NCBI GenBank assembly: GCA_028274465.1
Contig: CM051457.1
Coordinates: 54,472,425-54,536,424 of the forward strand
Source of the DNA: Plantago ovata
Lineage: Eukaryota > Streptophyta > Magnoliopsida > Lamiales > Plantaginaceae
DNA length: 64,000 nucleotides
Direction of reading: 5' to 3'
Shown here: positions 43,853 through 54,057 of the stretch, in pieces
How the letters are laid out: each line of letters starts with the position of its first letter
Position numbering within the stretch: position 1 is the first letter of the stretch
Made by a program: the position numbers and the translations under genes
Notes under the pieces: model-generated
The model's input: the letters and a program-made list of their open reading frames with translations, nothing else
Told to the model about the DNA's origin: nothing
Databases searched by the model: none

Positions 43853-46451
43853 TGTAACGGTATCGGTTTTTAAACACCAATAATTTTCTTGAAAATAAAA
43901 TATTCGAAATAATTCAAATTCAACGGTCGGCAATAAATGTCATAACAATCTTTGGCGCCATAGCGCTAACAGAATCTAGTAAAAACCCAACGCTAACTTT
44001 AAAATTCAAAGGGGAATAACGACTAGTGAAGAAATGTAAAGAGTTTCATCTTCTTATTTTAAAACAAAATCCCGACGGACACCCCAGACCCATCACTCAG
44101 TCACTAGCATCCTACTCGCGTGCGTCCTCAGTAGTATCTGGAAGGAAGGAATTTTTTCAAAACGAAGAGAGCGTGAGATAAAGGATCTCAGTGAGGTTCT
44201 AAGTTAACAAAAGAAAAGTAAAGAGTTTGAAAACAAAATCCTTTGCAGCAGATAAAATAACAAACAGAACAGATAACATAACAGAAAGACAGAACAGATA
44301 AGTCGAAGTCCGTTGGTACAGCCCGCCTTGTTACTCCTACTCCCAGATTTCCCTTATAGCTCCCTCTAGAGGGTATACAACTCCGGACAGAAACAGAAAC
44401 CCCCGTGTACTTTGGGAAAACAGAACCTACGACTCTAATAGACCTCAGCGACTTCTGCCTCGCGCCTAAAAGGGATTAGACTAGGCAATAACCAAGCAAA
44501 CCCGATAGTCCTCACTACCCAAGTATACCTAATTACGACCTAATCGACCGGTCACACAGAAACAGACAGAACAGATACAGATACAAAACAAACAGATAAG
44601 AATAATCAAATCTCGAAACATCGAGAGGTGTTCCTGCAGAAAAGTTAATCCAGAACAGAGTAGCAACAAACAGAGATAAGTAAATAGTCATACTTAGGAC
44701 TTAGTTACTTTTACGCGGAAGCATACGGTATAACAGAATATATAGTAATAGATACAGATTGTCACATAGCCTTCCAGTTTTTCTCAAATAGATAAGTTTT
44801 GGGGTGAACACTCACCTTGAAGTAGATTGAACTTAACACGGATTAGAAAAGCAGCTACGGAACAACGGACAGCTCGGGCCCTAAACATAAACTCCAAGTT
44901 ACTACCTTAATTCGGAACGGAAAATGAAACGATAAAGAAGGTTACCGGAGAAAAAGGTGGGGTTTGAACTCGGGACCTCTAAGTTGAACTCTAACTCACC
45001 AACCAACTAGGCTGGCAAGTCTACTTGTAACTTAACATCAAGACAAAAAGTATTTAACACGAACAACTTTTAATAAAAGATCTTTAACCTCGATTTTAAA
45101 AGTTCGAAAATACAAATGTAACTCTCAGTTAACACAGTAAAACATAGTAACTTTTTTCAGAAACAAAATCCAGTTTAAAACGGCTAACATACTGTTCAGT
45201 AGTAAAATTACCATTTTGCCCTTCAAGGTACATTTACAGAGAAACCCCTCTTTATGTTTCGAAAACCAAACAAGTACCTCAGGTTTTAAAATCAAGCTTA
45301 ACAGTCCAAAAGAATTACACAGTTTACCTTTTAGTCCTCGGTCATTCAAAACGGCCAAACATAAATTGCAAAAAGGTCCTTCAAATTTCAGAAATCCCAA
45401 AATAGCCCTCACAGGTTAAGGTCATAACAAAACAGTCCCCCAACTTTCTCAAATAATCACATAAAGGTCCACGTTGGTCAATACAGTTGATACGGGTTCG
45501 AATAGTCCAGATTTGGTCAACGTTCAGTTCATAATTAACAACATACTAATTCCAGTACTATCCTAAGTCCAAGTTCGAGGTTTAAATCAAGGGCAGAGAT
45601 GGACCAAGGGCATAATCATCCAAAAGAAGAGAACAAAAAGAAAAATGAAAGGGAAGCAGAAGGTATACCTTAGACTGAAAATGGAGTGAATCGAAATGCG
45701 AAATACAAGGAAACAGAAGGATTAAAACAAGATTCAATTCGAGATTTGAATCTAGCCGAACCAAAACCAGAACCACAGTACTTATCGGGAATGGATTCGG
45801 AGCTGAAGGGGCAGAGACGAGTGAAACGGAACCGGAGACGAGTGAATCGGGCGGAGCAAAACCGAATCGATGCGGTACAGAGCAGGAACGAAACCGGGCG
45901 GAGCTGGGCGGCGCGTGACGGATTAGAACGGAGCCGGGCAGGGTTGAATCGGGGCGGAGATGATGATGAATTGATGATGGTGGCCGTAGATGATGGTAGG
46001 GTGGTACGGTGGTGTAGACGGAACAGAGAGGTGGTTCGTGGTGGTGGTTTTCGGTGGTCTTGCGTGGCGGCCGAAAAGAAGATGAGGTGATGTTTGAGGT
46101 TGAGGAGCGAAAAGGAGAAGAAGAATGAGGTAAGTTGTTTCTTTTCCTTCTTTTCTTTGTGTGTGGTGGCGTGAGGATGAGGGACTGAGAAAGAGAGGAG
46201 TCTAACTAGGTTTAGGGTTTGAAACATGGGCAATCAGAATGGGACGGGCAAACAAATGGGCCATGAGACTTGGGCCTACAGTAGAGCAAAATCAAATTGC
46301 CAGCTAGCCCAAGAACGGATTAAGACGAATTACAACTACACGAACTTTCCCAAACGAATTCGATAGCGCGGGAAAAAAATTAAATAATTAAATAAATTAA
46401 TTAAATAATAAAGTAATAAATAAATAAATAAATAAAAAACGGGGTGTTACA
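43853..46451 (-). repeat. Tekay 5' LTR, intact
   Basis: 2599 bp from TGTAACACCCCG (46451) to CGTTACA (43853), followed by TSD AATTC. It gives the uninterrupted sequence that proves the insertion sites of copies B and C in the other LTR. Confidence 0.93.
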
Positions 46452-47345
46452 AATTCGAAGATATTTTATAACAAGTGATTGTTTATAGCCTTTAATTGAC
46501 ATAGAATCCTGTCACTATCCTAATTCGAAGGTTTGTTATTAGCGTACTATAAACCTAACATAGAAATGGTCATAATCATGCACATATATGTATCCTTTTC
46601 ATAACCTCATGCTAAAATAATCATAAGCATATCCATATAACCTAAATCCTACCATCAACACGTACCGATTAGCTACTCATAACGAATAAAGCAACATGCA
46701 TATTCATAATTATAGCAGAAGTAATAGAAGACATAGTAAATCTGGAAAAGAAATAGAGATTGATACGAAAATACTCAATGATCGGTTGAGAAGTAGCAAT
46801 CCAATGTGAAATCCAAGCAAAACAATGAAATCTAGCAATGGTAGCAAATCCAAAGTTGAAAATCGAGAGTTTGGAGGTGTAGGGTTGCCTCCAAAGATTA
46901 TCTTCTCTCTAGGGTTCGTGCTAGGCTGCTAATGAATGAAAACTTATGAAAAAACCTAATTAAAACGAGTTTAAATACAATTTCCGAAATCTGATCGCGC
47001 ACAGTTGGCTAGGCGCCAACTTCCCTTGGCGCAGAGCCAAGTTGCTGTAGAGAAACTTGCCGAACTTTTATTATTTGAAAGCCCTCGAAACTCCTTCAAC
47101 TGCCTGAAATTGTACTTCTCGGACCTCGAGAACCTCCAGTTACTCCATGGAAAAGTCAAGACTCCAAAGTAAGCTCAAATTGCACCAAAATTAGCTCATT
47201 TTACGCTATTTTTACCATACTGCATCCGGGGACCATTTGACACAAAACATATAAAAAGTAACTACGTCTTACTAAAATCTAAAGTAACAGAACAATAAAA
47301 GGTCGTAATAGAGCCTTGATGACGGGTAAAATTTTATGGTCATCA
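46452..47345 (-). repeat. Solo LTR X, right piece (LTR start side)
   Basis: Minus-strand LTR start TGATGACCATAAAATTTTAC at 47345, flanked by TSD CACGT (47346-47350). A TATA-like TTGTATTTAA (46971-46980, minus strand) has two palindromes upstream, GTTGGC-N5-GCCAAC (47004-47020) and CTTGGC-N5-GCCAAG (47025-47041). Confidence 0.85.
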
Positions 47346-47990
47346 CACGTCCATGACTGTCAAGGTATAGTCTACAAACCACATGTGTGTGGACAGTTGG
47401 CGAACTATTGTGGTGGCAACGACATGTGCTCCTCTAAGGTCAATAAAAGGAGTGTTTCCCATAGAGAAATCTAAGGCGGAAAACACATTAGGGCAATACT
47501 CCCAAGAACTTCACTTCACAGGTATAGTCTTGAGTCTTCTTGGTGGGAAGCTCAAGACAACAACAAGAGTTCATCTTGTAAATATATCCTTCATCACTGT
47601 TATACTCACTGTTGAATCCACAAGCACACTTCACATAGACGCTCTCCATCATATTGATAAGGTTGGCCCTCAACCACCTTCAAGTAAAGTCTTCCCAACC
47701 GGTTTGACCACACGACAGATCAGGCAACACATGCACACCCCCCCAGGATAGGTAGATATCATCCACAGAAGGACGATCGGAGGCCAAGCGCGGTACGAGG
47801 CGAGCGTGGAGTCAGACAAGAAGACCCAGAAGTCCGACGGCAGCAAGACAGCTTACGTTCAGAAGAAGACGAGACGGCACCCAGCGCAATGATCCTGTCT
47901 CTTTCAGCTCCAGCCACTAAAGTCTCGGAGGGCGAGTTATAGGCCATTATCTGTTTTATCTCCCAAGGGAAAATCACGTCCCATTATTTC
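47346..47990 (+). repeat. Right piece of Tat-type LTR
   Basis: It continues the left piece after removal of solo LTR X and leads to the PBS at 47991. TCAATAAAAGG near 47438-47448 is a possible TATA. The LTR end is probably at 47982-47984. Confidence 0.65.
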
Positions 47991-48008
47991 TGGCGCCGTC
48001 TGTGGGAA
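47991..48008 (+). other. Primer-binding site, Tat type
   Basis: TGGCGCCGTCTGTGGGAA, the sequence usual at this place in Tat-lineage plant gypsy elements. Confidence 0.8.
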
Positions 48009-48103
48009 CCGGCACAAAAAGCTGGTTTCTAGGTTTTTTATTTTAGCAAGGGCAGAGAAAATTCAAAGTTCCGTACCCAGACATTCTTAGAGGGAGTGGA
48101 GCC

Positions 48104-49429
48104 ATGGATCCCCCCAAAGGAGTTGTTGAAGCAAGAACTGATATAAATGTGAATGATGGGGTAAAAGATAAACATGATGATGACCGAATAACTCCTGTTC
48201 TAAGGACCCAGGTGGAAGGATCTGATGGAGGACCAAGGATAGATTCAGATCTGGCCGAGTAGAGGATGCAAGGAAAAAATTAGAGCCGGGAGATAGCGGA
48301 AACAGAGCACAAAAAAGCGAAAAACCCGTCATCGGTTGTAGATCTGGTGTCAATGAAGTCATCCGGAGTAAATGGTTCTCGTTCATGCAGTAGATCTGGA
48401 GTATTTAATGATATGAGTTATAGATATTGAGTGTTAGATCCAAATACACAGGACCACTTAAATGCTCATGCTGCCCCTTTTTACCCCATATTGATTCTAC
48501 TATTACTTTGAATGAGACAATGATTGAGGCGTTTTCGGGTGAAAAGACCTTGGATGATAATGATTATTCTGATTGTTGTTACTCTAGGCATGGGGACTTT
48601 GATGATTCTATTTTGAGTGTTGATGGGATAGATGAGAGGGGTCTTTTTGATGATTTGCCTGAGGAAAACCTGGAAAGGGAACTCGAGTTAGCCCTAGACT
48701 CACACACTCTACCAAATGGACCCAGCCAAACAGCTACCCACTCAAGAGATACTCCCACAAAGTCAATTTTTGTCAAACCAAGAAAACTAGATCCAAGAAA
48801 CCCAACCATTGCCCCCTGTTGACTTCAACCTACATATCTCCAACACCCCAGCTAGTACTAGCAAAGGAGGGACACGTGTGATGCCCCGAATATACCGCCC
48901 GATGGTAGAACACTTGGTGTGCTCTTGAGATTCTTTAATCAAGAGGACGGAGGGCATGAAGGGGAGGAGAGCTTACTTGAGATCATAAGCGAGGAGGAGC
49001 GGAAGAACGACGAGGACATGGATCCCGAAGGGTACCCAAGTGATGGCCAGCCAGATGCGACTGAAGATCCACAATTCTCTTAGGACAGTGTGAGGATCTA
49101 AGACACCGAATCACTGAGGTACAAGGTGCCATCCGGAACACTAAAGAGGCGATTCGGGCACAAAGATCAAACTACGCGGATGACAAGGTGGTGCCAATGG
49201 TGGAAGATATCCTGATGCCTTATTACAGACAAGGAGATCCAAGGGAGCATGTGGACCTATTTGCCATGAAAGCAAGGAACATCAATATTCCCTAGAGGCA
49301 TGCATTTCGCAATACTCTCATGGGGGAAGCCCTGGCACGGTGGGATACATTGCCAAACAGAGACGTCATGAGTTTTTTGGAAGTGAGATTGTGCTTCATC
49401 TACCAGTTTAATGGCACAATTCAAGGTGT
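48104..49429 (+). pseudogene. Tat-type Gag remnant, interrupted by copy D
   Basis: ATG 48104 (MDPPKGVVEARTDINV) opens after the leader and stops at a TAG near 48260. Further frames follow. The best recognised part is 49165-49425, with YYRQGDPREHVDLFAMKARN, a stop, then HAFRNTLMGEALARWDTLP and SFLEVRLCFIYQF. That is the typical Tat/retrotransposon gag pattern (D-P-x-H-x2-F, then A-x-R-x-F-x2-T-L-x-G-x-A-x2-W). Copy D is inserted right after this at 49430. The rest of the element lies outside the window. Confidence 0.7.
48427..48822 (+). CDS. Unrecognised acidic 131-codon ORF inside the Tat gag region
   Basis: Open from ATG 48427 to TGA at 48820. The protein begins with a Cys-rich patch (KCSCC), then is rich in Asp, Glu and Ser (DDNDYSDCC, DDLPEENLERELELAL) and ends in a Pro/Lys segment. 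I do not recognise a family. It sits between the start and the main domain of a decayed Tat gag. It may be part of the variable gag N-terminus, a captured fragment, or chance; the surrounding frames are broken. Confidence 0.3.
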   Translation: MSVRSKYTGPLKCSCCPFLPHIDSTITLNETMIEAFSGEKTLDDNDYSDCCYSRHGDFDDSILSVDGIDERGLFDDLPEENLERELELALDSHTLPNGPSQTATHSRDTPTKSIFVKPRKLDPRNPTIAPC

Positions 49430-50699
49430 TGATGACAGTGTTTTTTACACTATCATTCGAGTCTTTTTTCACCAATTTAGCTATCCTCTTGCATGCATTT
49501 TAGTGCATTTTGTTAGAATAGTGTCACGTTTCCATTTCTTTTGTTCTTTCAGGTTTTAGGTGGAAATCGCGTTTTTGGATGTAATTCATGGTGAAATAAT
49601 GATGTTTTGGTGCAACAAGATCACCCGTGGTGTGTCAAGGAGTACCGAGACGAGTTTCAAGGCCAAGAGATCAAGTTCGGAGCTCAAAACCGTGCAAGGG
49701 GCCGAATTCGAGGATCCAAAGGAGGAATTACGCACGGGCCGCGTTCGCGGCGGACCGCCGCGTACGGGGTGGTGCGCCGCAGAGCTTCCGACAGCTCTAT
49801 ATATATATATCCCAAAATCTGCGAATTTTCATCTCTTTTTATATTTTTCCAGACATAAATCCTAGAGCTTGTTCTGGGGATATTTTCTCTTAGATTCTTT
49901 GTAACATAGCGATTTTGGAGCTAGAGGAGAGATTTGGACACCGTTTAATCTCACCTTGCTAGATCTTTGTGAGTTTTAGCCATTCACCGGAGATTGACAA
50001 CCTTTGGTGGTAACCTTGTATCTCACAATTCTTCTATTTATCTTTCAATTAAACATGTTTTCTTTCATTATTGCTTCGATTATGATTGTTTATCGTGTTA
50101 TTGATATGAGTAGCTAAGCATCTAGTTGGTGATAGTATGTGAATTCGTAGCTAGGGTTCGTATTATGCATGATTGAGTTTCTGAGTCTTTTACTTGTTTA
50201 ATTATCTTAATTCGATTCTTTGATCCGACTAAGCCATATATCTTCGTAGAAAGGTGTTAGAAACACTAGGACAATTCAAGATCATCGATTCAATTATATA
50301 TAATTTGCAAGTACTTCTTGAACTAAGATTGACAACCTTAGCCAAGTATTAGTATAGATAGGAAGCTTTCAAAATACACGTCTGCAAACCTATCTTTGGT
50401 GTTTGTAAATCGAACTACTTTTAAGGCAGTACGAGTTGCACTTTCATGCATAATTAGAACTTGATGCTTAGAACGAGCATACTATCACCATCTTTCTCCA
50501 TATATTGTTAAGTTAAGATTAGAGATAAAATTTTTTTCTGAAATTATATATAGTTATTTAGTTTAAAGCTAGTTAGTCCTTAGAGATCGACACTCGAGGT
50601 CATCTTACCTCTGCACTACGTGTTTTGTGTAGTTGTGAGTTGCCATTTGGCTTAAAACAAATTTATTTGATTGTTCGAGTCTGACAATCTCGTTCATCA
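49430..50699 (+). repeat. 5' LTR of copy D
   Basis: 1270 bp, TGATGACAGTG to CGTTCATCA. TATA run CTCTATATATATATAT at about 49795-49810. Palindromes CCGCGTTCGCGG (49739-49750) and CGCGGCGGACCGCCGCG (49746-49762) lie upstream. Confidence 0.88.
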
Positions 50700-50702
50700 A
50701 AT

Positions 50703-50720
50703 TGGCGCCGTTGCCGGGGA
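50703..50720 (+). other. Primer-binding site (tRNA-Asp type), copy D
   Basis: TGGCGCCGTTGCCGGGGA, three bases after the LTR end; perfect. Confidence 0.95.
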
Positions 50721-50832
50721 CTATAACTCCTTTTCACTCTTTAGCTTGTTTATTTTCAGCATTTAATTTCCAGAATTTAGTAGTTTAAGTTTGTTTCCCT
50801 TTGATACTCACTTGATTCGTTTCAGGTAGTTT

Positions 50833-52929
50833 ATGCGAAGCACAAGATCTAGTGGAATTCCTCTTGTTGAACCTATTACGGAGATTGATAGGGTATATCA
50901 GCAAAGGAAGCGAGTGAGTGCTAGAGTTGAGGTAGTGGAGGAAGATTTCTCTGATTCTCTACAGGAGATTTTTAAGCAACCGGATTCTTGGGAAGGATTT
51001 ATGATGTCTCGCCCACTCTTGAAATCATGGGTTCAACCCAACCAGGAACGGATGAGGGTCCGACTATTGTTCTCTCTGCTGCAACTCGTGATTTAGAGAT
51101 CAAGAATCACATGTTCCAGCAACTCCCGAGGTTCTATGGTTTGCCAAGGGAAGATGTTATGGGGTACTTGAATGATATTGGGATTTCATCAACAATCTTC
51201 CAAGGCCTGGAGCTGGGATTACGGATGATGAGCTAAGGATGAAGGTCTTTGCTATGGGTAATGGAGATAAGGCAAAGGCATGGTTAGGCTCTCTTGAAGC
51301 CGGATCACTTGACACCTGGGCTAAGGTGTTTTCAACTTTTATGGAGAAGTATTTTCCCCATACTCTTACTACCGCGCTGAAGGCACAAATTAGTGGTTTC
51401 AGGCAAGACTACGATGAAACCATCTATACTGCTCTCGAGAGGTACAAGGACCTCATGAACAAGTGCCCACACCATGGGATGGAACTCTCCGACCTTATCC
51501 AGCACTTCTACAATAGGCTCACATATGAGACCCAACAGGTTGTGGATTTCCAATGCGGAGGGAATATCTGGGAGGAAACCGCCGAAGATCTGTGAGGCGT
51601 GTAGTTGAAGCTCCAACGAAACCCGAGGTGCAGTTGAACGGTGTGAGTGGGGATAGGTTTGATGGCTTCGCCCATGAGATGAGGTAGGCTCTTAAGAGCT
51701 CGATGGGGCAACCTCTTTCCAATGAAGTTTGTAGGGTGTGCAAGAACTACGAGCATGGGGCTCATATGTGTAGGTCTGATTTGGCCAATGATGGGGTTTA
51801 TTGGGTGGAAGCAGGAGAAGGAGAGGTGTTTGCTGCTGAACTTGGCGAAGCTAGCTATGGGCAAGATGGTAGGAATCCTCGAGGTGGATATTGGAAGAAG
51901 GGGTTCCGAAGCAACCAAGGGTATGCACCTAAAAACCAGACCTATGGACCCAACCAAGACCGTAGTAATCTCAACTACGGTAATGATCATTGTGAGCACC
52001 CTCCACCTAGGACCGAAGCACCAAAGTCCAAATCAGCTTCTCTTTTGGACACTTTGCAGAAGATGGTTGATAATACTCAGGGGTTTATGAATAGGTTTGA
52101 GGAAGATTCGGAGAAGACGAGGAGTCGGCTCGATCAATTGGAGGCAAGTACTAGGCTTGCTCACCAAAAACTGCAAGAGCTAATAGACCGAGGGGCGAGT
52201 AGGGAGCAGGGGAAGTTGCCTAGCAATACTGAGAAGTCGATGTCCATCACTTTGGTGGGAGATCTCCCTGTGGAGGTTACTATTAGGAAGGTTGGAGCGT
52301 GCAAGTGTTGCGAAAACGGTGAGCCTCCACTCGCTAAGGAGGACGATAAGGGCCTTGGTTTTGATGTGAGTGATGAGGAGCAAGAGGATCCTGAGCCAAT
52401 TCTAGACAGCTTCGATGTTAAGATCGTGGTTGGTAGTCTCGATGATGTCCGGGCTACACTAGATACGGGGTCATACTCTAATGTGCTCCCCATGAATGTG
52501 TTTGAGAAGAGTGGCCTAGGAGAGCTTGAGAACCACAAAGCCATTGTGCAACTAGCGGATGGATCTTTTGTACGACCAGAGGGCATTGTGAAAAATGTAT
52601 TGGTCAAGATTAGTGAAGCTTCTGTCTATACCAATTTCGTTGTGATGCCGACGCCTATGCCTGGGATTAGTGATGTTTTTCTCTTGGGGAGAACATTCTT
52701 AACCAAATTACGCTCCGTAATCGACATCTACAGGAGAACTTGCACCATTGAGGTGGATGGCAAGCAACATGGGTTGCAAGCCATATCTGATCCTAGTCCT
52801 CGCTTTAATGTTTCTCATACTATTAACTTTTTTGGTCCTGCGGCGTATGTTATCTCTCATTCTCAGGTACTAGGTATGAGGAAGAGATCGATGAAGGGGA
52901 AGTCTAGTACCCGTAAGGACAAGAATTAG
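50833..52929 (+). pseudogene. Gag-protease of copy D, several frameshifts
   Basis: ATG 50833 (MRSTRSSGIPL). Frames change near 51050 and 51180. A deletion of about 60-70 bp near 51590 removes the block after WEETAE, and a TAG sits at 51685-51687. From 51703 the frame is open for 408 codons: CCHC knuckle CRVCKNYEHGAHMC (51730-51771), charged linker, then a protease with intact LDTGS (D at 52462-52464) and FLLGRTFL, and the basic tail KGKSSTRKDKN. Protease and linker are better kept than the capsid part. The family's gag-pro fusion and the lack of pol are the same as in copies B and C. Confidence 0.83.
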
Positions 52930-53508
52930 AGAGCGAGAAGAAGTTGAGTCAGGGACTTTTTAAACAATGGTGCTTTCCGGGAGGCAACCCAGAGTTTTAC
53001 TGCTTTCTTGCATTGCATACATACATCGAACACTTGTTTATTTTTATAGATTTTTGTGGTTTGTTTTTTGTTTTGTGCTTAGTGTATGTGTTTAAGTGAA
53101 GTTTTTCGAGTGTTTAAGTGATGAAAATGTTTTGGAGTGAAAATTTTGTGTGAGGGGCCGAAACATTTCGGCCTCCAGCCTCTGCAAGTGGGAGGCGCAC
53201 CACCCCACATGGGGGGCAGTCCGCCCCCCACTTCCAGAGAGCCAGCGGCTCTCTGGAGCTGTGGGGCGCACCGCCCCATACTACCTGGACATTCCTAAAA
53301 CGTTTTCACCCTCCTTTTCTCTTCATTCTTCCTCCTTCTCCCTTTCACTCCCAAAAATAAAAAATTCTTCAAAAATCTTCACTCATCCATAACTCAACCA
53401 ATTCTCCACCAAATTTTGTGTTCTTTAGCTTAAATCGAAGCCCATTACGTGCTCTTCAACTTCATCCGAACAAATTTCTTCATACTTCATCCGATTTACA
53501 GATCTGAG
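52930..53508 (+). other. Noncoding segment upstream of ORF2, copy D
   Basis: Contains the CCGGGAGGCAACCC motif (52978-52991), the GC hairpin and a T/C-rich leader (about 53290-53400). No coding sequence. Confidence 0.7.
53186..53275 (+). repeat. GC-rich compound hairpin upstream of ORF2, copy D
   Basis: Perfect 11-bp stem TCCAGAGAGCC (53233-53243) with GGCTCTCTGGA (53247-53257) and a 3-nt loop. It is flanked by GC blocks around GTGGGAGGCGCACC...GGGGCGCACCGCCCC. The stem sequence differs from copy B at several positions, and both arms changed together. Confidence 0.88.
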
Positions 53509-54052
53509 GTAACCCCTCAAGAACCCTAATTTTCGAAATTGGGGGTTTCTTGATTTGTGCTTCAATTAAGCTTATATGATGTATGGGTTACTTGTTTGTG
53601 TGATTATTACATGATTTCTCTATCAATTGCGTGTTCAATTTCGTTGGAATGGTTGAATTGGGGCTTTTGCTCAATTAGGATTTCTAAGTCTTGATTGCAG
53701 TGTTTTGATTCATTCATGCGTATTTAAATACGAGCAATTTGATATGATGACTATAGACTATTGGGTAGAACACTTGATTGGGTAGATTGTGAGATTCTTG
53801 GTGAGTTTTGATACTATGGTATGCATGTTGCCTTATGAATTGAGGTTATTCGTTGTCTAGCATGAGCTTTGATTATGATATAGTACATGATTGTGATGAA
53901 TTGCATGATTGTTCTTAGCATAGGTAGCTAGACTAGAACATGGGGTAAGAGAGTAAAGTTGGTCGAAGTTGACACTCGTTTGCTTGCACACACTTGCATT
54001 TGCATAGCATGTCGTTTTTGTTGCGTACAAGGTACTAATTGCTGCGTTTCAG
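53509..54052 (+). other. Candidate 5'-UTR intron of ORF2, copy D
   Basis: CTGAG|GTAACC donor at 53509; TACTAAT at 54033-54039; TTTCAG acceptor at 54051-54052; ATG at 54058. Length is 544 bp, with the same borders as in copies B and C. Confidence 0.62.
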
Positions 54053-54057
54053 GCACC

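Larger units (their letters stand above)
21385..46451 (-). mobile_element. Tekay/Del-type chromovirus derivative, gag-only, with two nested insertions
   Basis: Minus-strand LTR retrotransposon with TSD AATTC at 21380-21384 and 46452-46456. The LTRs start TGTAACACCCCG (minus strand) and end CGTTACA. The right one is 2599 bp; the left, after removing copies B and C with one TSD each, is 2598 bp. The internal part is only 2292 bp (41561-43852): PBS, gag remnant, and the 3' block with TTTCGAGGACGAAA followed by the G-rich polypurine tract. Protease, reverse transcriptase, RNase H, integrase and chromodomain are all absent, so it must have been mobilised in trans or was deleted afterwards. Confidence 0.93.

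Noticed and set aside
45670..46233. 187-codon minus-strand ORF in the Tekay LTR
   Set aside because: Low-complexity Ser/Phe/Arg-rich reading of LTR sequence; the sister LTR copy (41010-41373) does not keep it and there is no domain.
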